A stretch of DNA of 64,000 nt from Nostoc favosum CHAB5714 (GTDB lineage Bacteria > Cyanobacteriota > Cyanobacteriia > Cyanobacteriales > Nostocaceae), in the NCBI RefSeq assembly GCF_020829495.1, contig NZ_JAIVFQ010000014.1, positions 19,619 through 83,618 of the forward strand, in the 5' to 3' direction. The translations under genes and the position numbers were made by a program. Shown in pieces: positions 26,072 to 36,239 of the stretch. Position 1 is the stretch's first letter. Each line of letters starts with the position of its first letter. A model generated the notes under the pieces. That model was not told the DNA's origin and made no database searches. It saw nothing but the letters and a program-made list of their open reading frames with translations.

Positions 26072-27520
26072 TTAACTCCCCCTCTTCTCTTGCCGTTCTT
26101 TGAGTTTCAGCATGATCTCTGCGTGCATCTCGCGGGTAATTGGGTAAAAATACGTTAAAACTAAGCCACAAAGCAAACAAACTGTAGGTATGGGCCCAAC
26201 AGCAATGCGAATCGCAAACAGTGCCGATTCAGGTTGCATGGGCAGTGGACTTCCGGCTACAGTTTCTTTGAAACCCGATACTTGCAAAGCATTTCCCACC
26301 AAAAACAGCCCGAAAGCTAAACCAAATTTTTGTAGTAAAACCATGAAGCCATAAAAAATGCCTTCTCTGCGTTGTCCAGTTTGCAGTTCATCTAATTCAA
26401 TCACATCTGGAATCATCGACCAAGGAATTAGATAAGCTGTAGAGACACCAATACCAGCCATGACAGCCATAAAATACATCAAACCTATTTGACCAGGCTG
26501 TAAGAAAAATAGCCCAGCGGCGGCTATTATCCACAAACTCATTCCCAGAAAATAAACAACTTTTTTCCCGATTTTTTTACTCAGCGCCCCCCAGACAAAT
26601 AGCATCACCAAAGCACTTCCTTGGACTGCAATCATCACTGTGGGCACATCTGATTCTTTAAGACCCATACAATTGACTACAAAATAGGGAATAATGCTGG
26701 CTGTCACCTGCACACCTAGCCAAGAAAAAAGATATATACCAATCACAAATAAAAAAGGTCGGTTGCTAAAGACAATTTTTAACTGTTCAAAGAAGGGCAG
26801 AGATGCAGGTTCCTCGGTTTCGATGCGTTTGGTCTCAAAAGCCAAGATGCGATCGCGGACTCCAAAAACGCACCAATATAATCCTAAAATTGAAATTACC
26901 GTACAAATTGCTGCTAAAACGAGATATTGTTGTTGGCGATCGCTAATTTGAGAAAAAACAATTTGCGTTAAAATCAACGACAGAATACTGCCACCAATGG
27001 AAAATGTAAACCGATAGCTGTTAAGGCTGGTGCGTTCGTCGTAATCTTGAGTTAGTTCTGGAGTCATCGCCGTATAAGGCAAATTCACAACCGTATAAAA
27101 CGCCTGAGAAATCACCCCAATAGCTACGTAGTACCAAAACAGCGGCCAAATATTCTCACTCTGATTTGCACTAAATCGCGGTACAATCCACTGCAAGAAG
27201 AAGAAAATTCCAAAAGGGATTGCTCCATAAAACATCCAAGGAAGACGACGGCCCCAACGACGAGATTTCGTTTTATCAGTCAGAAACCCGACAACCGGAT
27301 CATTTACCCCATCCCAGATTTTGCCAATCATCAAAATACTGCCAGCTAAACCCGGAGGGATACCAGCGACATTGGTAAAGAAAACCAGCAGAAAAAAGAC
27401 GGAGATATTTGCAGTGATTGCTGGGCCTAAATCCCCTGCACCGTAAGCCAGTTTTGTTTTCAAGTCGAGTTTTTCACTCTTAGGATCTCGTTGGGCATCG
27501 CCATCACCAGAATTATTCAT
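26072..27520 (-). CDS. GPH-family (MFS) sugar:cation symporter
   Basis: 482 residues, ATG at 27520 (a TTG 12 bp upstream is less likely). Twelve hydrophobic spans. Family motifs: KLAYGAGDLGPAITANI at the start, ILMIGKIWDGVNDPVVGFLTDKTKSRRWGRRLPWM (the GPH D-x-x-x-D-P...D motif, loop 2-3) and PYTAMTPELTQDYDERTSLNSYR. The second half has SMIPDVIELDELQTGQRREGIFYG. Related to melibiose and glucuronide carriers; substrate unknown. Stands alone; no glycosidase is adjacent. Confidence 0.9.
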   Translation of the reverse strand: MNNSGDGDAQRDPKSEKLDLKTKLAYGAGDLGPAITANISVFFLLVFFTNVAGIPPGLAGSILMIGKIWDGVNDPVVGFLTDKTKSRRWGRRLPWMFYGAIPFGIFFFLQWIVPRFSANQSENIWPLFWYYVAIGVISQAFYTVVNLPYTAMTPELTQDYDERTSLNSYRFTFSIGGSILSLILTQIVFSQISDRQQQYLVLAAICTVISILGLYWCVFGVRDRILAFETKRIETEEPASLPFFEQLKIVFSNRPFLFVIGIYLFSWLGVQVTASIIPYFVVNCMGLKESDVPTVMIAVQGSALVMLFVWGALSKKIGKKVVYFLGMSLWIIAAAGLFFLQPGQIGLMYFMAVMAGIGVSTAYLIPWSMIPDVIELDELQTGQRREGIFYGFMVLLQKFGLAFGLFLVGNALQVSGFKETVAGSPLPMQPESALFAIRIAVGPIPTVCLLCGLVLTYFYPITREMHAEIMLKLKERQEKRGS

Positions 27521-27539
27521 AAAACTTTGCACTCATAGT

Positions 27540-27620
27540 AAAATAAAACGTCTGCGACACCGATAGCGTAGCGTTAGCGACGCAGGAGCGTCACAGCCCG
27601 TCGTAGACATCGCCTTCAAT
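27540..27620. repeat. Dispersed repeat, AGCCCGTCGTAGACATCGCC type
   Basis: Contains TAGCGTAGCGTTAGCGACGC and AGCCCGTCGTAGACATCGCC. The latter recurs at about 40628-40650 and 42103-42127, and inverted at 22985-23014 and (variant) 36689-36724. Confidence 0.8.
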
Positions 27621-27649
27621 ACTAGCTATCTACCACTCCCGTTAGACTT

Positions 27650-28168
27650 ATGCCAGACCTTTATGTTTCTTGGTCAGATTATCACCAAAAAATTGAACAA
27701 CTGGCTATTCAGATTTATCAATCCAGTTGGGAATTTAACCAGATTATCTGTCTTGCCAGAGGAGGATTACGAGTTGGAGATATTCTCTCCCGTATATACC
27801 AGCAACCACTGGCAATTTTAGCAACATCATCTTACAGTGGCACTGGTAAGCAAGAAAGAAATAATTTAATTTTCTCTCAACACTTGACAATGACTGCCGA
27901 AAAGTTAGGTTCGCGCATTCTCTTAGTGGATGACTTAGTAGATTCTGGCATTACACTCCAGCAGACTATACCTTGGCTCAAGCAAAATACTAATTTCCCC
28001 ATTGAGGAAATTCGCACCGCCGTTCTTTGGTATAAAGCCTGTTCAGTTATAGCACCCAATTATTATGTTGATTATTTGGCTGACAACCCCTGGATTCATC
28101 AACCCTTTGAACACTATGAGCAGATGAACATCGCACAACTCGCGGCTAAGGTAAGTCAAGTGTGTTGA
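27650..28168 (+). CDS. Phosphoribosyltransferase (hypoxanthine/xanthine-guanine type)
   Basis: 172 residues. PRPP-binding loop ILLVDDLVDSGITLQ, preceded by IICLARGGLRVGDILSR (the first PRTase strand and loop) and a C-terminal VDYLADNPWIHQPFE. The DxPWI.FP(W/F) ending is typical of XGPRT-like purine salvage enzymes. Monocistronic between convergent topA and divergent symporter. Substrate base not readable. Confidence 0.88.
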   Translation: MPDLYVSWSDYHQKIEQLAIQIYQSSWEFNQIICLARGGLRVGDILSRIYQQPLAILATSSYSGTGKQERNNLIFSQHLTMTAEKLGSRILLVDDLVDSGITLQQTIPWLKQNTNFPIEEIRTAVLWYKACSVIAPNYYVDYLADNPWIHQPFEHYEQMNIAQLAAKVSQVC

Positions 28169-28272
28169 TAAATACTTAGTAGCGCTACGCGAAATTCAAA
28201 ATTAAGAATTCAAATTATTTTTGTCATATTCTGAATGGGTTAGCCACAGCAGCTAGGGTTAGATAACTTTAG

Positions 28273-30441
28273 TTAAGTTTTTAATATCTCCCCAAACTTA
28301 GGACTCCACCACCCTTTTTGCGTACTGAAATAAGCCACATCTTTATGTTTATTGTCCTTACGGGATTGTGGATCAGAACATCGCAACATTGTCTTACTTT
28401 GCCCCTCTTTGATATAACTGTACTCCTCTAGAGGTTTCTTACATACTGGGCAGGGATATGTCGTAATCTTAACTGGAGGCTTTTGTTGATTCTCAGCTTG
28501 GACTGTTTTGGTTCGTGGTGGTTTCCAAGTTTTGTTAAAGTCGCTCCAAAATAGCACAACATTTTCACAGCCTTTTGTGCATTTGAGAAAATATTTCTTT
28601 TTGACCTTACTACTCGGAATTTTTGCGAGAAAATTTTTGCATTCAGGGCATCGCGTCTTGGAAGTTTCATATTTGCGCTCAGTTATCACATTAGCTTTAC
28701 CTGTTGAGGAACTCGCAACTACAGTTTTAGCTTTGGAAAGCGCTGGTACAAAGTAATTCTGATTCCAACTAGTTAAATAATGCTGCCAAGAGTTTTTTCC
28801 TTCAGAAATTGCATCAAGCGCATCTTCCATTTTCGCTGTGAATTCCGCCTCTAGTAAATCCGGCAGTGCTTTAAGCAAAAACGCATCAACTTCTAACCCT
28901 AACGCTGTCGGTTGCAGATGGTCTTTTTTCAACTCAACATAATTTCGTTTTTTTAAGGTAGCAACAGTAGGAGCATAAGTACTTGGGCGACCAATTCCTT
29001 TACGTTCCATCAGTTGCACCAATTTTGGTTCACTATAACGGGGTGGTGGCTGCGTCTGCTTCTGCTCATGTCCAGCATTCTCCAGTTTCAGCGCTTGTCC
29101 CTGTTGTAATGAAGGTAAAATACTATCTTTGCTGAGATTGTTCCAGTACCGGGCATAACCGTAAAATTCAATCACTTGCCCTCTAGCTGACCACAGTAGA
29201 GAACCAGACTGAGTAATCACCAGAGTTTTACGCAATTGGGCAGCACGACACTGAGAAGCAATTGACCGTTTCCAGATCATCACATACAGATTAAACTCAT
29301 CATCAGGAAGTTCAGAGCGCAATTGAACTGAGGGACGAAACACGTCTGTTGGACGAATCGCCTCATGTGCTTCTTGAGCCGATTTGCTACTGCGATGCTT
29401 GGCGACTTGCTGCGGTACATTCTGCGGATCATTTTGCTCTAACCATTTACGGGCGCTGGCACAAAATTCTGGACTCAGCATTACTGAGTCTGTTCGCATA
29501 TATGTTATCAGCCCTGCCTCATAAAGCTTTTGGGCCACAATCATGGTTTTGTCGGGAGCAAACCTCAGCTTTGAACCGGCTGCTTGCTGAAGGCTGGAAG
29601 TTGTAAATGGTGGAGGTGGCTGGCGGTTAACGATTTTTCCTTCAAAATGAATCACCTGATGAGGATGTCGCTGTGCTTCTTCAACTAAACGTGTTGCCTC
29701 TGCTTCGGAAAGAACACGCTTAGACTCGGGTGTTTCTGGACTATTACCTACTTTCGCGTCATCGTGAGTTTCAGTTTCTTGGTCTGCTGCATCTTTTGCA
29801 GAATCGACCGTCCCTTTGTAAAAAGCTCGAAATCCTTCCGCATAATCTACCCAGACACTCCAGTAATCTTGGGGGACAAAAGTAAGAATTTCATTTTCTC
29901 GCTGACAAATCAAGTGCAACGTCGCGCTTTGGACTCTGCCAACACTCTTAGCGCCGTTATTCAATGCCCAAACTAACGGGCTACCTTTATAACCCACCAA
30001 CTTATCTAGGCAATCTCGGCACAGCCCAGCACCGATTAAGTTTTGGTCTAGCTTTCTGGGATTAGCGATCGCACTTTGCACCGCCGATGCTGTAATCTCA
30101 GTATAAATTACTCGTTTCGGTTCTCTTAAACCCAGCGTTTCTTTGAGATGCCAAGCGATTGTTTCACCTTCCCGGTCTGGGTCAGTTGCTAAGACAACTT
30201 CATCAACCTGCCTCACCGCAGACTTGAGCTTCTGAATTGTTTCCTTTGCTCGTTGGTCACGCGGGACGTAATTGCACCGGACATTACCGCCGTCCATGAC
30301 AAAGCCCAAAGAATCGTCTCCTTCATTGCTGAGTTCTCGGATATGGCCACAACTGGCTAGAACTTTCCAATCCGAACCCAGAATTTGACTGAGTTTTTTG
30401 ACTTTTCCCGGAGATTCCACCACAAGGAGGCGTTTGATCAT
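28273..30441 (-). CDS. topA: DNA topoisomerase I (type IA)
   Basis: 722 residues, ATG at 30441. TOPRIM domain: LLVVESPGKVKKLSQIL, CGHIRELS, ATDPDREGETIAWHL. Active-site Tyr in EAGLITYMRTDS; PTDV motif AHEAIRPTDVFRPS; GRPSTYAPTVATLKKRNYV. The C-terminus has two Cys4 zinc motifs (CPECKNF...CTKGC and CPVCKKP...CSDP). It relaxes negative supercoils. The charged insert around residues 215-245 (DAADQETETHDDAKVG) is not usual for TopA. Could be the second TopA paralogue found in many Nostocales. Confidence 0.95.
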   Translation of the reverse strand: MIKRLLVVESPGKVKKLSQILGSDWKVLASCGHIRELSNEGDDSLGFVMDGGNVRCNYVPRDQRAKETIQKLKSAVRQVDEVVLATDPDREGETIAWHLKETLGLREPKRVIYTEITASAVQSAIANPRKLDQNLIGAGLCRDCLDKLVGYKGSPLVWALNNGAKSVGRVQSATLHLICQRENEILTFVPQDYWSVWVDYAEGFRAFYKGTVDSAKDAADQETETHDDAKVGNSPETPESKRVLSEAEATRLVEEAQRHPHQVIHFEGKIVNRQPPPPFTTSSLQQAAGSKLRFAPDKTMIVAQKLYEAGLITYMRTDSVMLSPEFCASARKWLEQNDPQNVPQQVAKHRSSKSAQEAHEAIRPTDVFRPSVQLRSELPDDEFNLYVMIWKRSIASQCRAAQLRKTLVITQSGSLLWSARGQVIEFYGYARYWNNLSKDSILPSLQQGQALKLENAGHEQKQTQPPPRYSEPKLVQLMERKGIGRPSTYAPTVATLKKRNYVELKKDHLQPTALGLEVDAFLLKALPDLLEAEFTAKMEDALDAISEGKNSWQHYLTSWNQNYFVPALSKAKTVVASSSTGKANVITERKYETSKTRCPECKNFLAKIPSSKVKKKYFLKCTKGCENVVLFWSDFNKTWKPPRTKTVQAENQQKPPVKITTYPCPVCKKPLEEYSYIKEGQSKTMLRCSDPQSRKDNKHKDVAYFSTQKGWWSPKFGEILKT

Positions 30442-31021
30442 AGCAACTGCGTTCTAGATTTTGAGCAATAAACTGGCAATTGCAATCAGCGATGGCTGCG
30501 CCAACGCCAAAGGCGAACGCCTATTCTCGTGATATGGATTTTCTAGAATACTGTACCAAAAAGCTTTGGAAATTGCTCAACTCAGTTTAGAGGTAAATCA
30601 TATCAACGGGATGCCTGATTGTGCGTTCGCCCTACAGCCCTTTGGGCATCCTACGGCAGGCGTTGGCGCAGCCATCGCTGTTGGAACTGGCTCAACTATT
30701 ATGATTTTAGCCTCAACAACTTGGATATGTATCATATCAAGTTTCTCCGTTTGGTTTCAAAATAACCAAATTGCATATAGCAATCCTAAATCATTCGTGA
30801 AAATTTCTCTTTATTCTCTCTGCGTCTCTCTTGCCTCTGCGGTACCCTGTGGCAAGCCACTTTGCATCTACGCTATAAAAAATTATTTTTCACAGAAAAT
30901 TCCCGACTTTTTCAAAAAATCGGGAATCTGAATATTTGGATTTTCACTCGTACAGCACAAATCCTCTTGTTAAAGGTAGGCAAACTTCCGCTACAGTGTA
31001 CTAGGGAATGTCAATTATTCC
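30442..31021. other. Repeat-rich intergenic region between topA and ftsH
   Basis: Contains CGCCAACGCCAAAGGCGAAC, CAGCCCTTTGGGCATCCTAC and CAGGCGTTGGCGCAGCCATC palindromic units near 30500 and 30635-30690. CCCGACTTTTTCAAAAAATCGGG (hairpin, about 30902) is followed by no T-run. A 121-codon frame at 30566-30931 is built from these repeats and I reject it. Confidence 0.6.
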
Positions 31022-32911
31022 CTAATGAGGTACAGCTACTTGTGCATCGGCTATCTGAGTATTGTCAGCAACAATTTTGCGGAATAAATCGCCTTCAATT
31101 GTTTCCTGTTCTATTAACAAATCTACTAAACGCTCCAAAACTATGCGGTTGAGTTGCAACAGTTCTATTGCTCTAATGTAGGAATTGTTAACAATTTCGC
31201 GCACCTGTGAATCAATTTTGGCGGCAATTTCCTCAGAATAGTCTGATTTATTCATCCAGTCACGTCCCAAAAATACCTCTCCACTCTGATTTTCTAGTGA
31301 CAATGGGCCTAATTCTGACATCCCGAAGCGTGTCACCATCTGCCGCGCCATTCCTGTAACTTGTTGCAGGTCATTACCTGCACCTGTGGTCACTTCTGGC
31401 TTACCAAAAACAATTTCCTCGGCGGCGCGACCACCCAAAGTAGCAGTAATCCTGGCTTTGAGTTGGGAACGGGAAATTAACCCCTGTTCTTCGTTGGGAG
31501 TAAACCAAGTTAATCCCAGTGCTTGTCCCCGTGGGATGAGTGTAACTTTTTGTACAGGGTCATGGTCTTTGAGGAATGTACCAACTAAAGCATGTCCAAC
31601 TTCATGATAGGCAATCAAGCGCTTGCTTTTGCTGTCTACTAAGGCGGTACCTTCCATACCTGCAACGACTCTATCCACAGCAGCATCAATTTCTAAAAGG
31701 GTGACAGCTTCTTTGCGCCTCCTAGCAGTGAGAATGGCAGCTTCGTTGAGTAAGTTGGCTAAGTCTGCGCCAGTAAAACCAGGAGTGCGACGAGCGATCG
31801 CTTCTAATGATACGCTAGGATCAATTTTCTTATTCCGCGCGTGGACTTTCAAAATTTCCAGTCGTCCTTTGAGATCCGGTGCATCCACCATCACTTGTCT
31901 GTCAAAGCGTCCTGGTCTGAGCAGCGCTGCATCTAGAACATCTGGGCGGTTAGTGGCAGCAATAATAATAATGCCTGTGTTACCTTCAAAACCATCCATT
32001 TCAGTGAGCAGTTGATTCAGGGTTTGTTCGCGCTCGTCGTTACCACCACCGATACCAGCACCCCGTTGTCTACCTACTGCATCAATTTCATCGATAAATA
32101 TTAGACAAGGGGCATTCTCTTTGGCTTTCTTGAAGAGGTCGCGCACGCGAGATGCACCTACACCAACAAACATTTCCACGAATTCTGAACCGGAAATACT
32201 GAAAAATGGTACACCTGCTTCACCTGCGATCGCTTTTGCTAGTAAAGTTTTACCAGTACCCGGAGGCCCAATTAACAGCACTCCTTTGGGAATACGTGCG
32301 CCTACAGCAGTAAATCTTTCTGGCTGTTTCAGGAAAGTAACAACTTCTTCGAGGTCTTCTTTAGCTTCTTCAACCCCGGCTACATCTTCAAATTTTACTC
32401 CAGTTTTTGCCTCCATTTGGAAGCGAGCTTTGGATTTACCGAAATTCATCGCTTGGCTAGAAGCATTAGTAGAGCGACGGAGGAACAATAGCATTAAAGC
32501 CACCAGTGGCAAAATCCACATGAGATTGATCAACAATCCAACAGCAGCTCGACTATTAGCAGAAGAAACTTCACCAAAATCAACATCCTTATCTTTGAGG
32601 ATGTTAATTAACTCTGTGTTTTGTGCCAGAAGTCTCACCTGTTGCGGTGGTGTATCAGCCTTTTGCCCTTTAAGATAAACCTTTGCTAGCTGTTCAGTTT
32701 CGTCAAGCTCTACTTTTTGGATTTCTCCCGCCTTCGCTTTCTTGATCAAGTCGCCATAATTTAAAGAGGTGCTTTCTGCCTTTTGTGCCAAGACGGGAGT
32801 ACTCCCGAAAATTCCTGGTAACATAATCAAACTAGCTGCAATCGCACCAACCCAAGCACCACGCTTTGGCGACTGTCTTTTTATCAATGGTTTTTTTCCC
32901 AAATTTGTCAT
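31022..32911 (-). CDS. ftsH: ATP-dependent zinc metalloprotease FtsH
   Basis: 629 residues, ATG at 32911. Two N-terminal spans (about 20-43 and 122-145) bracket a lumenal/periplasmic domain. AAA+ module: Walker A GPPGTGKT at 215-222, Walker [18 protein letters not shown], second region of homology [21 protein letters not shown]. Zinc site HEVGH. Thylakoid FtsH of this type (FtsH2/FtsH3-like) degrades damaged D1 in photosystem II repair. Which of the four cyanobacterial paralogues it is cannot be settled by eye. Monocistronic. Confidence 0.95.
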   Translation of the reverse strand: MTNLGKKPLIKRQSPKRGAWVGAIAASLIMLPGIFGSTPVLAQKAESTSLNYGDLIKKAKAGEIQKVELDETEQLAKVYLKGQKADTPPQQVRLLAQNTELINILKDKDVDFGEVSSANSRAAVGLLINLMWILPLVALMLLFLRRSTNASSQAMNFGKSKARFQMEAKTGVKFEDVAGVEEAKEDLEEVVTFLKQPERFTAVGARIPKGVLLIGPPGTGKTLLAKAIAGEAGVPFFSISGSEFVEMFVGVGASRVRDLFKKAKENAPCLIFIDEIDAVGRQRGAGIGGGNDEREQTLNQLLTEMDGFEGNTGIIIIAATNRPDVLDAALLRPGRFDRQVMVDAPDLKGRLEILKVHARNKKIDPSVSLEAIARRTPGFTGADLANLLNEAAILTARRRKEAVTLLEIDAAVDRVVAGMEGTALVDSKSKRLIAYHEVGHALVGTFLKDHDPVQKVTLIPRGQALGLTWFTPNEEQGLISRSQLKARITATLGGRAAEEIVFGKPEVTTGAGNDLQQVTGMARQMVTRFGMSELGPLSLENQSGEVFLGRDWMNKSDYSEEIAAKIDSQVREIVNNSYIRAIELLQLNRIVLERLVDLLIEQETIEGDLFRKIVADNTQIADAQVAVPH

Positions 32912-33212
32912 AATAATTACCCTTTGTCTGCTGGCACAAGTTGAGCTATGGTTTTATGCCTATTCTTCTACCAAAAATTGTAATAACTGGAAATTACACT
33001 TTTCTTATCTAGTCTAACTTCCAGACTAGGTATTGGGGATTTGGGATTGGGGACTGGGTATTAGAGATTAGGATTAAAATAATTCTTTCCCAGTCCCCTA
33101 GATATCAATTTGACACATTCCGGCACAAATCGCTAAGATAAACATAGTCATAACGATTCCGCTTTTTAAGAAGTCTGGTAATAGTAGCTAGTTAATAGTT
33201 TGTGGGTTAATT
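32912..33212. other. ftsH / FMN reductase divergent promoter region
   Basis: Carries an imperfect inverted repeat GGGGACTGGG (about 33048) and CCCAGTCCCC (about 33089) with a 30-nt AT-rich centre. Otherwise nothing recognised. Confidence 0.5.
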
Positions 33213-33758
33213 ATGGTGAGAATTATTGGAATTGGTGGTAGTTTAAGATCCAACTCATATACCCAGCTTGCTTTACAAGTAGCAGTGCAAAGGGTAGAAG
33301 CCCTCGGAGCAGAGGTAGAAATTCTTGATTTAAGACAGTTGCAGTTACCGTTTTGCACTGGTGCCAAGGAGTATCCAGAGTACCCAGATGTTCAGCGCTT
33401 GCAAGATACAGTCAGCCGCGCCGATGGATTAATTTTAGCGACACCTGAATATCATGGTGGGGTTAGTGGTGTCCTGAAAAATGCTCTAGATTTGATGAGC
33501 TTTGACCAACTGTCTGATAAAGTAACAGGACTAATCAGCGTATTAGGGGGTCAGTCTAATAGTAATGCTTTAAATGACCTACGGCTAATTATTCGTTGGG
33601 TGCATGGTTGGGTGATTCCAGAACAAATTGCGATCGGACAAGCTTGGGGTGCTTTCAGTCCTGAAGGCAAGCTAGTAGATGAGAAGCTTTCGCAAAGATT
33701 TGACCAATTTGCTCAGAGTTTAGTTGACAATACTCGCAAGCTGCGGGGTGTAAATTAG
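33213..33758 (+). CDS. NADPH-dependent FMN reductase
   Basis: 181 residues. Flavodoxin-like fold: IIGIGGSLRSNSYTQLAL (phosphate loop), YPEYPDVQRLQDTVSRADGLILATPEYHGGVSGVLKNALDLM (the TPEYHGG.SG.LKNALD signature) and a GGQSNSNALNDLR segment. Reduces FMN, quinones or azo/chromate substrates with NADPH. Single gene, ATG with AATT-rich leader. Confidence 0.9.
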   Translation: MVRIIGIGGSLRSNSYTQLALQVAVQRVEALGAEVEILDLRQLQLPFCTGAKEYPEYPDVQRLQDTVSRADGLILATPEYHGGVSGVLKNALDLMSFDQLSDKVTGLISVLGGQSNSNALNDLRLIIRWVHGWVIPEQIAIGQAWGAFSPEGKLVDEKLSQRFDQFAQSLVDNTRKLRGVN

Positions 33759-33918
33759 TTAAAGCTTGAGGAGGCATCAGCAACGGTGCGATATGAAAAC
33801 TTGAGCCGCATCTATGCATGAAAGTACGCCATAAATAAATGTAGGGTGAGCAAAATTTTGCCCACCCTATAAAACTAAACTTAATTATCCGTGCGCTTTT
33901 CTCAAAGACGCACGTTAA

Positions 33919-34062
33919 CTCCTGTCCGTGGGTTTAAGTCCCCCGGTTCAATAAAAATTTTGTTTTGTGTTGGGGTTAAATCCCCATTACAAAACAAAAT
34001 TTACGAATTACGTTAGCGCAGCGTTAGCGAGTCATCGAGCGTCATTACGAATTACGAATTAT
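33919..34062. repeat. Dispersed gene-flanking element, copy 2 (inverted)
   Basis: Reverse complement of the elements at 17850-17998 and 43786-43906: GGGTTTAAGTCCCCCGGTTC, TTTTGTTTTGTGTTGGGGTT, TACGTTAGCGCAGCGTTAGC, then ACGAATT heptamers. Ends at the stop codon of the ferrochelatase-like gene. Just before it (33841-33870) a TAGGGTGAGCAAAATTTTGCCCACCCTA-like hairpin lies downstream of the FMN reductase. Confidence 0.85.
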
Positions 34063-35181
34063 TTAATGATGATGGTGGTGGTGATGGTGATCTCCAGCGA
34101 GTTGGGGATTAACTGCCAAAGCTTGCTCTGACAACAACTCTGCAATATGAGCATCAGCCCATTGGGCCGCCATTGCCAAAAATTCTGGATGATCGTTGAC
34201 GCAAGCCATTTGCACGTAGTTCGTACCAGGATGCTGTTTCTCTAAAGCATGGATGATATGGTGTACATCCAATAAAGTTTCGTGGTTTTCTGTGGCAAAG
34301 CCAATTGGCATAAAAATTACCACTTTTGCACCCAGTTGAATCAGGTTATTTGCCGCTTGCTCTGCATTTGGCTGTGTCCAATCAATTAGGGGCGTGTCAT
34401 GATTGAGCCAACCCACCGAGATTAACGGATAGCGGTTAATCAACTTATCCCGAACTAAATCGTACATTGCTTCACTTTCGGCAATCCCAGAAGTAAAGCC
34501 TTTGGCTTTGTGGGGACAGCCGTGATTCATTAACACAATACCGATTTGAGAAGGTAGATAAGCTGCTGCTAATTCAGCAATTTTCTCCTCAACCAGATGA
34601 GCCATCAAATCGATGTAAGCTGGTTCGTTGAAGAAAGAAGGAATGTAACGCTGTGCTTTAACCCAGTGTTCCTCACCATCAGTCAACTCAACGAGAGCAT
34701 TGTTAACTTGCTCGATCGCAATCCCACTGGTAAAGATAGAATCAACAACCAGCAGTGGGTAAATCAGCAACTTCTCGAAGCCTTGGTTTTTGATTTCTGC
34801 CAAGACTTGATTGGGTAGGAAAGGCGCGCAGAAGTTGAAAGCTTTGAAAACTTGAACCTTATCGCCCCATTTTTCTTGTAAATTCTTCTCAATCCCAGCA
34901 CGCTGCTGTTCAAAGATGGCATTGTGTGGGGAGATAAAATCGTGGTGTGTGTGTCCCCACTCGTGGCGGTCAAATAGCGCCAGAAGTTTTGCCAAAGGGG
35001 GATAAATCCAGGTTGGCACCGGTGCGAATTTTGCTGTCAGTAGATTTAAAGCCTGTTCGTTATAGTTGGCGAAATCTTCATAGCTTTCGACTTCGCCGTA
35101 GCCCATAAGCAGTACGGCTACACGGTCTTTACCTGATAGATGCTCGTGGGTGTGTTGTACTTTTTCCGGCGTGGCAACCAC
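34063..35181 (-). CDS. Ferrochelatase-like protein with natural C-terminal octahistidine
   Basis: 372 residues. The N-terminal half has VAVLLMGYGEVESYEDFANYN and FNFCAPFLPNQVLAEI; the centre has IYPLLVVDSIFTSGIAIEQVN; the second half has GIVLMNHGCPHKAKGF, NHDTPLIDW, VVIFMPIGFATENHETLLDVHH. GFATENHETL(L)D matches the Glu/His active-site region of chelatases (HemH: ...F..DH.ETL.E). The length and motif order fit the HemH fold but identity is low, so substrate (Fe, Co, Ni) is open. It lacks the C-terminal chlorophyll-binding helix of normal cyanobacterial HemH. It ends in GD plus eight His directly before a dispersed repeat. Confidence 0.7.
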   Translation of the reverse strand: MVATPEKVQHTHEHLSGKDRVAVLLMGYGEVESYEDFANYNEQALNLLTAKFAPVPTWIYPPLAKLLALFDRHEWGHTHHDFISPHNAIFEQQRAGIEKNLQEKWGDKVQVFKAFNFCAPFLPNQVLAEIKNQGFEKLLIYPLLVVDSIFTSGIAIEQVNNALVELTDGEEHWVKAQRYIPSFFNEPAYIDLMAHLVEEKIAELAAAYLPSQIGIVLMNHGCPHKAKGFTSGIAESEAMYDLVRDKLINRYPLISVGWLNHDTPLIDWTQPNAEQAANNLIQLGAKVVIFMPIGFATENHETLLDVHHIIHALEKQHPGTNYVQMACVNDHPEFLAMAAQWADAHIAELLSEQALAVNPQLAGDHHHHHHHH

Positions 35182-36239
35182 AATGAGTTCCTCAATATAA
35201 CCAGAGTGCAGAGAGATTTGGAGTTAGAGAATAGTTTACACATTTTCCCTACTAGTAACTTATTATCCCATCCAGGGGGATAGGAAAGCTAGGAAAACCA
35301 AAATAATACATCAAAAGACATACAAAACTTACGTAGGACATTGGGTATGGAAAATTGAACCAATGCCCCATCTCGTATGTCGCTCGAATAGCGAAAGCGG
35401 TCAGCCCCTTTGGGGAAGTCAAAAGTCACACATTCAAAAGTCAAACAGGAGTCAGAAGTCAGAATTTATAAAAGGTTTCATATCAAAAGTACATTCATCC
35501 CTTCAAGTTATCTCCTGAGCTTTCCACTATTCTGACTCCTGAATTCTGACATTAATTTGGTGTAGCTTTTTGCTAAGGGACTTCCAAATAAAAAAATATC
35601 CCACTGTTCACAGTCAACAGTCAACAACTTCAAGCGGTTGTTTTTGTTTCTTGGAGTTCCCTAAATGCGTCTATCCAGATTTAAGTCTTCAACAATTCCC
35701 AACATCAAGTTGAGAGTTTCAAAATATTCTCTTAAAGGCGCAAAGCTTAACACACTTTTAAATAGATTAGGTTCAAATATATTTATTATTTTCTACTGCT
35801 TCTTCAATGGCTATATATATCATGTCTTCAACAAAGAAAATATAAATATTTCTATTGGTTTTCTTGCAAAAGCTAACTATTTTATCCATTAAGCTAGTAG
35901 ATAAAACATAGCGTGCTTCTATTAACATCAATAGTATAAAATGCATTAATGACTTGATTCTTTTTCTGAATTAACCTATTTTTATATAAAGCGCTAAAAA
36001 CAGTTGAAAACAAAAATATAAAACTAATTATATAATAGATAAACATTTGATTAGCGAAATTAATTTAATATTATTTATCATCAAAACTAATAGTTTTTAA
36101 AACTAGTATTATTTGGGAAAAATCTGTGAAGAGGCTATAATTTACTCAGTAAAAACAAGGTAATAAATATAAAATATACTTGATTTTTGAAAAAGCTCTG
36201 TACATCGGAAGAGTCAACAAATCAAAGGTAGTGTTAAAA
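35182..36239. other. Long AT-rich intergenic region
   Basis: Contains direct repeats AAGTCAAAAGTCACACATTC/AAAAGTCAAACAGGAGTCAG near 35425-35460 and TCTGACTCCTGAATTCTGAC near 35530. A 75-codon frame (35665-35892) has AT-driven composition and no convincing start, so I leave it uncalled. Promoter of the next gene must lie near its right edge. Confidence 0.5.

Noticed and set aside
30566..30931. 121-codon ORF between topA and ftsH
   Set aside because: Built from GGCGTTGGCGCAGCCATCG-type dispersed repeats and AT-rich DNA, without a start context.
35665..35892. 75-codon ORF
   Set aside because: AT-rich, no homology cue, weak start; left uncalled.
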